Positions 1 through 11,295 are shown, counted from the first letter of the stretch. The stretch is 64,000 nucleotides of DNA from Conchocele bisecta (GCA_029237695.1 CM055279.1:5474323-5538322); one strand, 5' to 3'. The notes: generated by a model not told the origin, from the sequence alone. Numbers and translations: made by a program.

Positions 1-525
1 TTGGGGGGGGGGGGGGGATCCCAAAATCAGAACGGAATATTTACATCGAGAAAACATTTATTCAGCCCTGATATTAGAATAACCTAACCGGGTGCCCAGT
101 CCATACCACACCAGTCACTTGGCCCCTTCCCCTAATGCTCACATAAGGGGTATAACCAGATTCAACAGTCACATACAAAATGCCAAAGACGTCTGTGATG
201 GCCAAACCAGGGGCCAGTTTCACTAAACTTCTAGTGAAACTTCTTACGACTAAACTGTATGTAAGTGCAAAATTAGGATAGTCTGAAATTTCACATTAAC
301 AATGTTTTCTTGTAAACAATTATTGGATTTACATTTATTGAGCATAGGCTGCATATGCAGGCTATGCTCAATAAATGTAAATCCATGAATTGAAATTTCC
401 AGATGATCTTAAATTTGCACTTACGAACATTTTAGTCCTATGATGTTTAGTGAAACGGCCCCCTGGTATCCAGTCGGAATTCCGGTAAGGACATGAGCCA
501 CGATCGTTAAATTACTGACCCACAG
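1..525 (-). repeat. SINE with (AAAC)n tail, cut by window start and split by a foldback element
   Basis: The body carries the blocks shared by all copies here: 'gatcccaaaatcagaac', 'attcagccctg', 'ccataccacaccag', 'ggtataaccagattcaac', then after the insert 'ccggtaagga' and 'gatcgttaaatta'. The minus orientation is inferred from better copies, where a T-rich end starts the plus strand. A G15 run occupies 3-17. Bases 211-463 are a foldback insert. The tail end lies outside the window. Confidence 0.7.
211..463. mobile_element. Foldback element, family A (TIR GGCCGTTTCACTAAAC)
   Basis: Nearly the whole element is an inverted repeat. It runs from 'ggccagtttcactaaac' to 'gtttagtgaaacggcc', with a perfect central palindrome 'ggctgcatatgcag'. 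No coding capacity. It sits inside the SINE after 'gccaaaccagg'; another SINE copy (51190-51821) carries the same insert at the same place. Confidence 0.8.
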
Positions 526-800
526 AGGCATATCTCTAATCTGGACACCCGTGGGGGGGGGGGAGGCGATATATATGTAGTATTAAATAAAGAAGTAAGA
601 ATATCATTTTCAGTATATATTTCAATTTTTATTAATATTTCAATCCATGATCGACAATTCAGAACATATTTAGTCACCGATAAATGAACATGTTTATCAT
701 GTGTACAGATGTGCACACTATTAGAAAATGTTTTCCAACAAAATGATCACGGTTTACAGACTTAATATTATAAAACGGTTCAAATGCAAATTACTCATCA

Positions 801-1205
801 CGGGCCTGTTTCACTAAACTTTGTACACTAAAATGTTTGTAAGTGCAAATTTAGGATCGTCTAGAAATTTAAATTGATGATTGACATCAGCCTATGCTCA
901 GCTCAATACATGTAAATCCAATAATTGTTTACAAGAACACATTGTTAACCCTTAGCCTGCTGAATGAAATGTTGTCGTCTGCTGTTTATGATTTATTTTA
1001 GATTTTTCTCATCAAAAACATGCTTTGACAGCACTTTAGAATCATTTCCATTGGAAATGATTCTAAAGTGCTGTCAAACCATGTTTTTATTGAGAAACAG
1101 GACAAAAAAGAACAGCAGACGACAGTTTTCGCGATCAGCAGGCTAAGGGTTAATGTGAAAGCTACAGACTATAATAATTTTGCACTTACAAACATTTTAC
1201 TTAAA
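801..1205. mobile_element. Foldback element, family A, interrupted by a TTAA MITE
   Basis: The left arm starts 'gggcctgtttcactaaac' and the right arm ends 'tgcacttacaaacatttta'. Bases 945-1153 are a separate palindromic element inserted at the TTAA of 'attgTTAAtgtg'. The uninterrupted sequence can be read at 51501-51742. Confidence 0.75.
945..1153. mobile_element. TTAA-flanked palindromic MITE, family B (CCCTTAG TIR), piggyBac-like
   Basis: Flanked on both sides by TTAA. The ends are CCCTTAGCCTGCTGA and its complement, and the arms continue with 'gttgtcgtctgctgttt' / 'acagcagacgac' to the centre 'atttccattggaaat'. TTAA targets with CCC-starting TIRs are typical of the piggyBac superfamily (established knowledge); membership is inferred. 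It has no ORF and must be mobilised in trans. Confidence 0.8.
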
Positions 1206-1489
1206 CCCAGGGTTTACAACGTGTGCATAAATTAGTGGATAACCGACAGATAATCAATCATAATCTACACTTGTTTTTAACAAGAATTACATTAGTTTGA
1301 CAGCAGCTCCACATGACTGAATATATTTCCATAAACACACAAACGAGTGCAACAGTATGCTGACAATTCTGATCAAATATCATACTCTTGCATGTAGCCT
1401 GATAACAATCTATATGGCATGTTAGCAGCATGAAATGTTTCATTAAATGAATTACGGAAAGTGCAGTTTGTTTATTTGTTTAATTACAA

Positions 1490-2350
1490 AAAAGAAACTA
1501 TATATTCAGCCCTGGAATCAGAATAATCCTGATCTGATACCAGGTCCTCACCATACCAGAATCACGTGGCCCCCTCCCAAAAACAGTAAGATCAGTTTTG
1601 CTTGTTTGTTGGGGTTTAACGGCCTATCAACATTTAAGGCCGGGTCAATGTTTGTTTGTTGGGGTTTAACGGCCTATCAACATTTAAGGCCGGGTCAATG
1701 TTTGTTTGTTGGGGTTTAACGGCCTATCAACATTTAAGGCCGGGTCAATGTTTGTTTGTTGGGGTTTAACGGCCTATCAACAGCTAAGGTAATTTAAGGC
1801 CCGGTCAATGGGTTAAGTACTAAATCCCATATATTACAAGTACATGTACAAATGGGGGGAAAATCTCAAAATCAGAACTGAATATTTACAATAACAAAAC
1901 TATATATTCAGCACCGAAATCAGAATAATCCGGATCTGATGCCAGGTCCTCGCCAAACCAAAAGCAGTAGGATCAGTAATAATCTTAATACTTTTATAAT
2001 GGGCAATAACCCAATTCAACTCCCAGGTAACAAAAGAGCCAAAGATAAAAACGTACCTGAGGGCCAAACCAGGCAAATCGTGATTCATATAGGAGGAACC
2101 CCTACCGTTAATTTTCGCCGTCTCGTTCACCTGACGACCACCCACACGGTCTGGTCAATGGGTTTACAGTAGGATCAGTAATAATCTTACTACTTTTTTA
2201 ATGGGCAATAACCCAATTCAACTCCCAGGTAACAAAAAAGCCAAATATAAGAATGTACCTGAGGGCCAAACCAGGCAAATCACGATTCCTATAAGGAGGA
2301 ACCCCTACCGTTAATTTACACCATCACGTTCAGCTGACCAACCACCCACT
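1490..2350 (-). repeat. Nested SINE copies with four tandem 50-bp tail units
   Basis: A SINE fragment (about 1490-1592) is followed by four 50-bp units whose 'ggggtttaac' blocks start at 1611, 1661, 1711 and 1761. The first three units also share 'ggcctatcaacatttaagg'; the fourth reads 'aacagctaagg' like ordinary copies. A SINE body follows to about 2165, then a second copy of the promoter-side half (about 2167-2350, starting 'cagtaggatcagtaataatc'). Confidence 0.7.
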
Positions 2351-2885
2351 GGCGAAAAGTGTAGATCATGATCACTAACGCAGTGCCAAACTCACTAGAT
2401 CTGGATCTACCTCATTTCTCCAGTCCTTGTGGTCATAATAGCACATACATAGCATCGTTTTAGCGACATAACATACGTTTTAGCACAGAAATAATTGAAC
2501 AAAGTCATAATAATATCTTGTGATTCAGTGGGCCCCGGATTAATAAGACGTGATTAACACAATTAATTAATTAATTGCGCACCTGTTTTCTTGGAAACCT
2601 CGAGCTACCATGCAAAATGTTTAATTTTCATTACAGTACAAATAGTTATTTGAAAATTTGGAAAGGGTCTCGACTAATCTAGAATTTTAATGTGATTCAA
2701 CACATTCCAAGCATGCACTCAAATATATCTGCTTCATAGAAACAGCTGCGTAATTTGGATTTCAAAAATTTGACGTCACACAACGTAACGTCAAAACGCG
2801 GGAAAACTATTCATGCGCACATCACAATTCATTGATTATAATCTCAAAAATAGACTAAATGTGCATATGTATCTGCCGTGGAGGT
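2351..2885. other. No recognisable feature
   Basis: AT-rich sequence with a short (TTAA)-type run near 2560. I see no credible coding frame, RNA gene or repeat end here. Confidence 0.4.
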
Positions 2886-2886
2886 G

Positions 2887-3067
2887 TAATAAATAGGATA
2901 TTCCATCGTACATGTTTGAATAGTGGAAATAATACACTCGTGTCCGTCGGCGTCCGTGAAAGCAACTCGTTCGCAACGCTCACTCGTTGCTTATGCGGAA
3001 GCCGACGCACACTCGTGTATTATTTCCCGCTATTCAAAATGTATGATGAAATATCCTCTATTTATTA
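2887..3067. mobile_element. 181-bp foldback element
   Basis: Imperfect palindrome. The left side has 'taataaataggatatt', then 'gaatagtggaaataataca', then 'gtccgtcggcgtccg'. The right side mirrors these with 'cggaagccgacgcac', 'tgtattatttcccgctattc' and 'aatatcctctatttatta'. The GC-rich inner arms contrast with AT-rich flanks. Short frames across it are by-products of the hairpin. Confidence 0.65.
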
Positions 3068-3179
3068 TACAGTTATTTTTCCTGTATATCATGGTTATGT
3101 CCAGAAATCTGTTCCGTTTCATCAGAAATCTGGTCCGTTATGTCCTAGTCAGTTATAGTTATGTCCATGGTCCGATATG

Positions 3180-3665
3180 TCCAGGTACCTCTTCGATGAC
3201 GTAATCATCTGATTTTGACAAAACATGCTCCAGAGTGATTGTCTTGTCGATACCTTCGATTTGATATACGACACGATCATATTCGGTCAAATGTGAAATT
3301 TGACCCCTATTTGACCCCTCCAGCCCCGCACATTTGGACCCTGGGGTCACCAATTTAACAAATCTGAAACAGCTCTGACTATCGATAATTCCTGCCAAGT
3401 TTCGTTGCACTCGGTCTGTCAGTTCGTGAACAGATTTTTTAAGAATTTTACCTACTTTTCCATCGTGGCGATCATGGATTATACCTAGACCTCCAATTTT
3501 ACAAATCTGACGTGCCCCACCCATATATCATCTCTGAAGTTTGACCAACATTGGCCCAGCGGTTCGGGAGAATAAGACGTTTAAAATTGTGGACGGACGG
3601 ACGGACGACAAAGACGCCAGATGAAAAGCGGTACCAATAGCTCACTAGAGGCTTTGACTCAGGTG
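3180..3665. repeat. Pearl-like repeat ending in an ACGG microsatellite and GCTCAC/GTGAGC hairpin
   Basis: Contains 'gacgtaatcatctgatttt', 'gataccttcgatttgatata', 'tttgacccctatttgacccc' and 'ccctggggtcacc', then GGAC/ACGG units near 3590-3606 and the end 'caatagctcac...caggtgagc'. The same modules recur in order at 30479-32255. Confidence 0.65.
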
Positions 3666-3741
3666 AGCAAACAAGGAGATGTAAAGAAAAAAACAGCCAT
3701 GCTACAGTGCTTGCCATACCGGTCTGGCAAACATTGAAGAC

Positions 3742-4213
3742 ATTTGTCAGTTTTGTTTTTGTTTGTTTGTTGAGGTTTAACGACCTATCAACAGCTAAGG
3801 TCAATTAAGGACGGCCGGGTCAATGGGTTGAGAACTAAATCCCATATATTACTTGTACAAGTACATGTACATGTACAAATGGGGGGGTGATCCCAAAATC
3901 AGAACTGAATATTTCTGAATATTTACAATAAAAAAACTATAATATTTTATATTCAGCCCTGAAGTCAGGATAATCCGGATCTGATGCCAGGTCTTCACCA
4001 CACCAGAATCACTTAACCCCCCTCTCAAAAGCCGTAGGATCAGTAATAATCTTACTACTTTTATAATGGGCAATAACCCAATTCAACTCCCAGGTAACTA
4101 AAGAGCAAAGATAAAAACGTACCTGAGGGACAAACCAGGCAAATCGTGATTCAAGGAGAAAACCCTACCGTTAATTTGCGCCGTTGCATTCGCCCGACCA
4201 ACCACCCACCTGA
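3742..4213 (-). repeat. SINE with (AAAC)n tail
   Basis: Begins on the plus strand with 'gtttttgtttgtttgttgag' (the tail complement) and 'cgacctatcaacagctaagg'. It passes through the shared body and ends near 'cgaccaaccacccacctg'. I could not see a clean target duplication. A telescoped run of 'acatgtac' repeats lies at about 3855-3877. Confidence 0.7.
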
Positions 4214-4226
4214 AAGGTTTTAGAAG

Positions 4227-5058
4227 AGCAGTGTTTGTTTGTTTGTTTGTTGGGGTTTAACCGCCTATCAACAGCTAAGGTCATTTAAGGCAAGGTCAAT
4301 GGGTTTAGTACTAAATCCCATATAATCCCTGTACACAAGAACATGTACAAATGGGGGAAAATCCCAAAATCAGAACTGAATATTTCCAATGAACAAGAGT
4401 GCCATAAGTCACAAAATACGCCCGTCGAAGATGGGCCAGATGCAGAAATGTGAAGCTGTCACCAAGGCAAGAAACATTAATGAGAATTTGAAACTCTATA
4501 TGAATTATTTCTTTTTCTCGTTGTGCTAAACATGTATACTAATTTAGGTAGAGATGTGTTAAGTAGAAATTATATAGAATTGGATACAAAAATTTAGAAA
4601 AATGGCTAAGTTAAAAAGGTGATATATTGTTAAAAAATATTGTTTCAGAGGAGTTGTGTACACAAACTCTGTGCATATCTTCAATATGTGTAGAAGACGT
4701 GTGTATAGTTTCAGATCGATCGAATGAACGGTTTCAGCGGAATTGTGTACACAAACTCTGTACCCGATATAGAATTGTATAGAAAAATGTAGAAAAAATG
4801 GCTAAGTTAAAAAGGTGATATTTTTTTCGGCCTAAAAACACCAAGGTGTACATCTTCAATATGTGTAGAAGACGTGTGTATAGTTTCAGAGGAGTTGTGT
4901 ACACAAACTATGCAGTTTTTCTGTCCGCCGCCCGCCCACCCCGCGGTAAAATATAATACGTAATGAAAAACTATATATTCAGCCCTATAATCAGAATAAT
5001 CCTGATCTGATGTCAGGTCCTCGTCACACCAGAATCACTTGGCCCCGTCCCAGTAAAA
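4227..5058 (-). repeat. SINE with (AAAC)n tail, split by a 570-bp element
   Basis: Tail and first body half lie at 4227-4391. The second half resumes at 4966 with 'aaaaactatatattcagccc', exactly where uninterrupted copies continue. The inserted element (4392-4961) is flanked by 'aatg' on both sides. Confidence 0.7.
4392..4961. mobile_element. Pearl-like element inserted in a SINE
   Basis: Starts 'aacaagagtgcc', a common start of these bivalve repeats. It contains two to three copies of 'gtagaagacgtgtgtatag' plus 'gttgtgtacacaaact', and ends in a C/G-rich 'gtccgccgcccgcccacc' block. A 4-bp duplication 'aatg' flanks it (4388-4391 and 4962-4965). Confidence 0.55.
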
Positions 5059-5614
5059 ATCTCTACACAACCTTTGTACTCCATATAGAATTGCATACAA
5101 TTATGTAGAAAAAAATACTATGTTAAAAAGGTAATATTTTTGTTAACAAAATATTTGCTCGGCATAAAAACACCATGGTGCAGATCTTCAATATATGTAG
5201 GAGGGTATAGTTTCACATCAATTGACTGAATGGATTTAGAAGAGTAGTGTACACAAACCGTGCAGTTTTTGTTTGCTGCTCTCCCGTCGCCCGGTAAAAC
5301 ATAATACATATCGTTTTCTTTAAAACGTATACAAAGTAAATTTTCAATCAGTGTAGACTCATTGAATGTGGTTTAGCCAGGTAAGGCAGAAGGTTGACTA
5401 GGTAGAACCAGTATACATTGTATATGATCAGGATCAGATGCAGTTGTGCAGCTGACTGCCAAAGTGAACACGACAGTTGGACAGTGTAGATCTGTGTTAT
5501 GCCGGGGTTTGTCAGTTGATGAGACATGGGACCAGTACATCTAATATTGTCATGGCTTGTCACAAATAACAGAAAGGTGCCAAGATAATGGACCAAGTTA
5601 TCGGACAGACACTG

Positions 5615-5870
5615 ATTTTGATTTATTTATTGGTGCCTATCAATGGTGTTTAACGGGCTATCAACAGCTAAGGTCATTTAAGGCCAGGCCAACAGGTTCG
5701 ATCCCGTATTTAACTGAAGGCATAGAGGGGGTGGGGAGGGGTATAACCAGATTAAACTCTCACACAAAGACGTCCCTGAGGGTCAAACCAAGTTACCTAT
5801 AGGGATTCCGGTAAGGACGAATCCCGATCGTTAAATTACCCATCACATGCTCCCAACCAACCACCACCGG
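5615..5870 (-). repeat. SINE with (AAAC)n-type tail, shortened copy
   Basis: Begins 'gatttatttattggtg' and 'gtttaacgggctatcaacag', then 'ggttcgatcccgt'. It lacks the 'ccaaaatcagaac...ctcaccaca' middle block and continues at 'ggtataaccagattaaac' to 'caaccaaccaccaccgg'. The internal deletion distinguishes it from the copy at 12375-12806. Confidence 0.65.
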
Positions 5871-5906
5871 GCTGACATGGAACATGCTGATCCGAGATCG
5901 TGTCTG

Positions 5907-6093
5907 TAGCCGATTTCACCAACATTGCAAAGTATACTTTTCTAGCAAAGTATACTTTGAGGGAGAAATTCATTGTTTTATTATACTGAATTTATAATAT
6001 ATATAATGCATTTCAGGAAAAATAAATGATTACTCCCTCAAAGTATACTTATATCAAGATAAGTATACTTTGCAACTTTGATGAAACCGGCTA
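5907..6093. mobile_element. Foldback element, family F (GTATACTTTGCAA arms), TA-flanked
   Basis: Ends are TA-GCCGATTTCACCAACATTG and its complement ending in GGC-TA. The arms carry 'gcaaagtatactttt' repeats and 'gagggagaaat'. TA flanks and a short palindromic body suggest a mariner-type MITE (inference). Related copies: 7252-7519, 38699-38999, 39733-40037. Confidence 0.7.
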
Positions 6094-6639
6094 CTGGTAG
6101 TATATGTTGTAAGATAATTTTATCAGTTGTGGGGCCAATATGGCCTCCAACCGCCCCGTAGCCATTCATGAGGAAATGGACCTACGTTTGACAAAATCGG
6201 AATATGCAACACTTGTAAACTGGATCTACACTGTTTGCCATAATATCAATGAAGTAACATACTATTTCTAACAAACATTGGTTGCAATCTGACAAAATCT
6301 GACTTATTGCATTCCCGATCAATGAAGACCCCGAGATAATTCTGTACATCCATGCAGTCTGGTCAGGGTGTTTACTGTTCGAAAATCACTCAGTGAAATA
6401 TTCAGAGAATTACTATCAGATAACCCAAATTTAACAGCTGCCATGCAAGGCATCCCACATGACAGCCATACAATTTAGTTTTAACCACATGGGTAGACAG
6501 GCTGAGCAGGATCTACACTGTTTAGAAATGTAAGAAGCCTGTGTTGTCATATTGCAGCATATCTTACATACCAAGTGTGACTAAGATCTACATTTGTTTC
6601 ACATCGCATATTATCCGTTTTGTTCACTAGCCACAAAAA

Positions 6640-7200
6640 TGACCTTGACATGACCTTGACAAGGAAGGAAACTAGCTGAGGTACATATTGTTTTAGAAGT
6701 TTCACTTACAGGCATACAAAACTACACCATTTTTAAATCCAGGCACATATTTTTTAACATTTTTATATTCAGGAAAAAATATTGTAGCCTTTTTATTTTC
6801 CAGGCAAATAGTTTAACATTTTAATATCTTTAATATTAATATTTTTAGCATTTTGTATTTTTCATACAATTTTTGTTAGATGAAGAACACGTTTTTAAAG
6901 TAATGGACAATAATTCAAGTTTCAACAATATATTTGTATGAATCCGTATCCAATGTTTGGTTTCATAGTAAAGCATAACTACCAACCAGTGTTGATGAAT
7001 GCGCAATGTACAAAATGATACCCAAATGCTAGCATGCTAATGATGGCGAGAAAAGCAACACCGAAAAGAAAAATAATAAAAATAGACAGTGGTTTTGTAT
7101 TAGGTAATTCCACAGTGGCATTATCATTGCAAATATCCAGAAAAGTTTTTCTTCGATAAAAAAAACAGTGACAATTGCTAATGTATATAAGGTTTGTCAC
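6640..7200. repeat. Dispersed repeat block (copy 1 of 3)
   Basis: From 'gaccttgacaaggaagg' through 'ccatttttaaatcca' to 'ccgtatccaatgtttgg' and 'caaccagt'. The same order recurs at 23790-24232 and 42505-43070. Short open frames within it are not conserved between copies. Confidence 0.65.
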
Positions 7201-7251
7201 GCCAGTATATACATAGCATGCATTTACAACATAGTAGTCAGTGACCTTATG

Positions 7252-7519
7252 TAGCCTATTTCACCAACATGGCAAAGTATACTTATCTAGCAAAGTATAC
7301 TTATCTAGCAAAGTATACTTATCTAGCAAAGTATACTTATCTAGCAAAGTATACTTTGAGGGAGAAATTTTCAATTTAAGGATAAATTTTTAATTTTTTA
7401 TTATACTGAATTTATTACATTATCACAGCCATTTTGGCTGTGATAATGTAATAATGATTAGTCCCTCAAAGTATACTTTGATAGATAAGTATACTTTGCA
7501 ATTTTGATGAAATCGGCTA
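7252..7519. mobile_element. Foldback element, family F, with expanded arm repeat
   Basis: TA-flanked as in other copies. The left arm carries several tandem copies of the 18-bp unit 'ctagcaaagtatacttat' at 7267-7353; the right arm has only about two. The centre is a hairpin 'ttacattatcacagcc' / 'ggctgtgataatgtaa'. Confidence 0.7.
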
Positions 7520-8204
7520 CTGGAAACGACAGGAGGGGCGTTACAATGAGACTGGAGAATAGTTTTGTGTGAGAATTTAGGACACTTGCAGTGGAAGTTT
7601 GAGACAAGATTTGTCCTTCAACAAATTTAAATATTGCATCAGTACATGTGCCAGAAGCAGTCGCCATCTAATTTCATTACATTTCATTACATGCAACCAC
7701 ACACCCAAAACAGAAGAGAATGTTAGGTAAATTAGTGACAAAGTAAAAAAACGAGATGTAAAGAAATAAAACAGCCATGCTACAGTGCTTGCCATACCGG
7801 TCAGGCAAACACTGTAGACACTTGTCAGACTGATCTAGACATGTACTGGTTGCCGATTGCCGCAACAGACGAAATTAAGCAATTTCAAACAGTATTTCTT
7901 AATAAATAATAAAAAAAATATATCTAGTTGAAATACTCAATTAAAGGTAGCAACTCTGTATGTTTCATACTTCCACTGCCTGTGCATAGAATGCTCCAGG
8001 CTCTTTGTAACTATCATCATATCAGATACAGACAACCATTTCTCCCCAGCTTCTGATTGAATGTTATATAGATAGTGAGATGGAAACATTATGGAACAAT
8101 TGACAGTTGGTTAATATTTGAATGATGAAACCAGATTGAAATCAAAATTCAAGACAACTGCCGTATTGTTAAAGGGAATGCTCACTGTTACCTAAGTTTT
8201 CAAT

Positions 8205-8530
8205 ATTTCTCATCACCAGCAGCAGTAGTACGACACACATTTGCATATCACATTGTTCATGGTTCATACACCAACAGAAATTAAGTCACAGGGAAAAATA
8301 CAATCAAACACAGGATGCAGATTCAAAGCTAAAAGTTGAAACAGGATGCAGATTCAAAGCTAAAAGTTGAAACTACCATTCTTGTTCACAACTTGAAATA
8401 ATCTACACCAATGGTAGTTTCAACATTTAGCTTTGAATCCACATCCTGTGTTTGATTGTATTTCTGTGTGGCTATTTTAATTCCTGTTGATGTATGAACA
8501 ATGGACAAAATGATATTCAAATGTCATACT
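8205..8530. repeat. Head-to-head copies of a dispersed repeat forming a hairpin
   Basis: Left 'acaatcaaacacaggatgca' and 'gattcaaagctaaaagttg' pair with right 'tttgaatccacatcctgtg' and 'tttgattgtatttctgtg'. One arm has a direct duplication of 'caggatgcagattcaaagc' (8310 and 8342). Single, unpaired copies occur near 35670-35830 and 52190-52340. Confidence 0.6.
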
Positions 8531-8712
8531 AATGCTGGTAATACCTCAACTAGTTTCCTTACTTGTCAAGGTCATGTCATCGTCATTTTTGTGGCTAGTG
8601 AACAAAAACGATAATGTGCAATGTGAAACAAATGTAGATATTAGTCACACTTGGTATGTCAGATGTGTTGTAATCTGAAACACATGCTTCTTACATTTCT
8701 GAACAGTGTAGA

Positions 8713-9176
8713 GTGAGTGAGTGAATAGGGTTTAACGTCCGCTTTTCTGACATAGAGGTACAAGCCTCGGAGTCTACACGCAGACGGGTCAACGGGGTCG
8801 TGTCCCGTATCCACCTGTCCGAGGGGGGTAAATCCCAACTTCAGAACTCAATATTTACAATCAAAATATATATTCAGTCCTGAAATTAGAACAACCTGAT
8901 CTGGTGCCAGGCCCTCGCCACACCAGCATCATTTATCCCATCCCCTAAAAGTAATAGGATTATCGCTAATCTTACTTTTATATATGGGGCATAGCCTGAC
9001 TCAACTCTCACATACAAGAAAGCCAAAAATGTACATGAGGGCCAAATCCGGTATAGTGGGTTCGGAAAGTATGAACCCAATCGTTAAGCCAGTTTAGTCG
9101 CCTTTTACGACAAGCAATGGCTACTGCAGCACTATTCTCAGGACCAGTTGATCCCGCCCCGGTGCCTGCACGGGGC
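8713..9176 (-). mobile_element. Mollusc SINE with (CACT)n tail, probably full length, 14-bp target duplication
   Basis: Flanked by the perfect 14-bp repeat 'ctgaacagtgtaga' (8699-8712 and 9177-9190). Read on the minus strand it starts 'gccccgtgcaggcaccgggg', has the head block 'gccattgcttgtcgtaaaag', then a body shared with the (AAAC)n SINE, and ends in 'gttaaaccctattcactcac'. The 464-bp length, tail and duplication indicate LINE-driven retroposition. Confidence 0.85.
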
Positions 9177-9605
9177 CTGAACAGTGTAGAACCTGATCAG
9201 CCCATCTACCCATGCAGTTAGTCGCCTTGCAAGGCATAAATGCAATGTGACTTGGTCACTCCACATGACAGCCATAAAATAGTAAGCCATATTAATTCTC
9301 TGAATATTTCACTGAGGGATTTTCGAACAGTAAACACACCAAATTGCATGGATGCACATACTTATCACGGTCTTCATTGATCGGAAGTGCAATAAGTCAT
9401 ATTTTGTCATACTGCAAACAATGTTTATTAGAAATAGTAAAGTTTCTGCAGTGATATTATGGCAAACAGTGTAGATCCTGTTTACAAATGTTGCATATTC
9501 CGATTTTGTCAAGACGGGGGGGTCCATTTATTGGAGGTAATATTGGCCCCACAACTGACACAACGGATCTAACAACATATACTACCAGCGCAATCCCAGA
9601 TCAGC

Positions 9606-9815
9606 AAGTTCAGAGTCTGCCTGGTGTGGTTGGTTGTGAGCATACATTGTATTTGGCTTTCCTGAGTACGAGAGTTGAATCTGCTTATATTCCTTATAAG
9701 AGTAATCCTACCAGTATTACTTTTAGGAAAGGGCCAAGTGACTTTGGTGAGGTATGGACCTGGCAGCATGTCAGGCAGGTCATTCTAATTTCAGGGCTGA
9801 ATCAATCAAATTCAG
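9606..9815 (+). repeat. SINE fragment in the opposite orientation
   Basis: Reads 'gtggttggttgtgagcata' then the reverse complement of the SINE body ('ggaaagggccaagtgact', 'aatttcagggctgaat'). The tail side is missing after about 9815. A 127-codon frame across it is a repeat by-product. Confidence 0.6.
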
Positions 9816-9867
9816 TGTCAGTCCGATCAGGGTCTATGCTGTTCTTCAAGATGAACAGTTTTATTTT

Positions 9868-10090
9868 GTAACATTATAGGAATGAATTGCCTCGTCCAGT
9901 ATTCGCGACTTTTCCAAGTTTATATCCCCGATAAATTCCACAAAAATGCCATTCATTCCTTATAATTCCAGCATTTTAAATAAATTCATCAAGAAAATCT
10001 GTTTTTTTCCGTTTTCTTAATTATTTTAACTGCACCTGACGGTTACGGAAAGTAGTTAGGCATGGGAGTTTACTGGGATATAAACTTTGG
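9868..10090. repeat. Single arm of the hairpin element at 10841
   Basis: Shares 'cgcgacttttccaagttta', 'ccgataaattccacaaaaa' and 'ccattcattccttataatt' with the right arm at 10932-11004, and 'ggttacggaaagtagtt' and 'gacagagacttgctacgg' with the following 11080-11150. Confidence 0.6.
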
Positions 10091-10783
10091 ACAGAGACTT
10101 GCTACGGACCAATCAAATGTTAGGGAATTGTGTAAATTCTTTTGTGCTGGAATTATTGACATTTGAACTTGGTCTGAAGCAGTTGATGCATATGAAACAA
10201 ATGTTCCGTATGTTCAGACACACACTAGAAACATCCATTCTGGTGATCCATATATGTGACAAGCCATGACAAAATTAGACGTACTGGTCTCATGTCTGAT
10301 CAACCGACACACCCCTGTATAACACAGATCTACACTGTCCAACTGTTATGTATTCACTTTGGTAGTCAGCTGCACAACTGAATCTGATCCTGACAATATA
10401 AAATGGACACTAGTTCTACCCAGTCACCCTTCTGCCTTAGCCTGGCTAAACCACATGCAATGAGTCTACACTGATTGCAAATAAAAATTACTTTTACTGC
10501 AACCGTTTAAAAAAAAACGATGCGTGCAAATGTATTATGTTTTACTGGACGGCAGGCAGGCGGCGGACAGAAAAACTGTATAATTTGTGTACACTACATT
10601 CAGTAAATCAATCTGAAACTATACACACATCTAACACATATTGAAGATATGCACCTCGGATTAAAATCTCATTCTGGTCACCAGTTTGATTTATTATAAT
10701 AATGCAGTATAACATCAAAAATTTCAGACAAGTGTGGATCCATACCATTCTTGACATTTACCCATGCTCTTCATTATAGGAAT

Positions 10784-11004
10784 GAATGAAGTTGAGGATG
10801 AGTTTCATTATAGGAATGAATGAAGTTGAGGATGAGTTTCATTATAAGAATGAATGGCCTTTTTGTGGAATTTATCGGGGTATAAACTTGGAAAAGTCGC
10901 GGGAATACTGGACGAAGGCCGGAAGGCCTCATCCAGTATTCCGCGACTTTTCCAAGTTTATATCCCCGATAAATTCCACAAAAAGGCCATTCATTCCTTA
11001 TAAT
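10784..11004. mobile_element. Near-perfect 164-bp hairpin with a 33-bp direct repeat at its left edge
   Basis: Bases 10841-11004 fold on the centre 'ggccggaaggcc' near 10922. The arms share 'gtggaatttatcgggg', 'aaacttggaaaagtcgcg' and 'aatactgga'. To the left are two copies of a ~33-bp unit containing 'gaatgaagttgaggatgag'. Confidence 0.7.
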
Positions 11005-11295
11005 TCCAGCATTTGAAATAAATTCATCAAGAAAATGTGTTTATTTTCCGTTTTCTTAATAATTATTTTAACTGCGCCTGACGGTTACGGAAAGTAGTTC
11101 GGCATGGAGTTTACTGGGATATAAATTCTGGACAGAGACTTGCTACGGACCAATCAAATGTTAGGGAATTGTGTAAATATTTTCGTGCTGGAATTATAAG
11201 TTAAGGTTAAGTTAAGGTTCTTACTTGTGGAATGGCGGACAATGTAGTCCAATTCCAATTTTTCCAATGCACATGTTGATCGGTCAAAATGCTAG

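Larger units (their letters stand above)
4600..10700. repeat. Large degenerate inverted repeat (arms about 4.6-6.7 and 8.5-10.7 kb)
   Basis: Blocks of the left arm recur reverse-complemented and in mirrored order in the right arm. The 'gtgtagactcattgaatgtgg' block near 5350 pairs with 10470. The 'gacaaaatcggaatatgcaa' block near 6193 pairs with 9495. The 'ggatctacactgtttagaaa' block near 6510 pairs with 8690. The 'gttcactagccacaaaaatg' block near 6620 pairs with 8590. The arms carry different later insertions, so the inverted duplication is old. Confidence 0.6.

Noticed and set aside
3590..3606. ACGG/GGAC runs (also near 16126, 22571, 22949, 32160, 49995) as telomere or satellite origins
   Set aside because: They are short microsatellites at a fixed place inside pearl-like repeats; no TTAGGG arrays are present.
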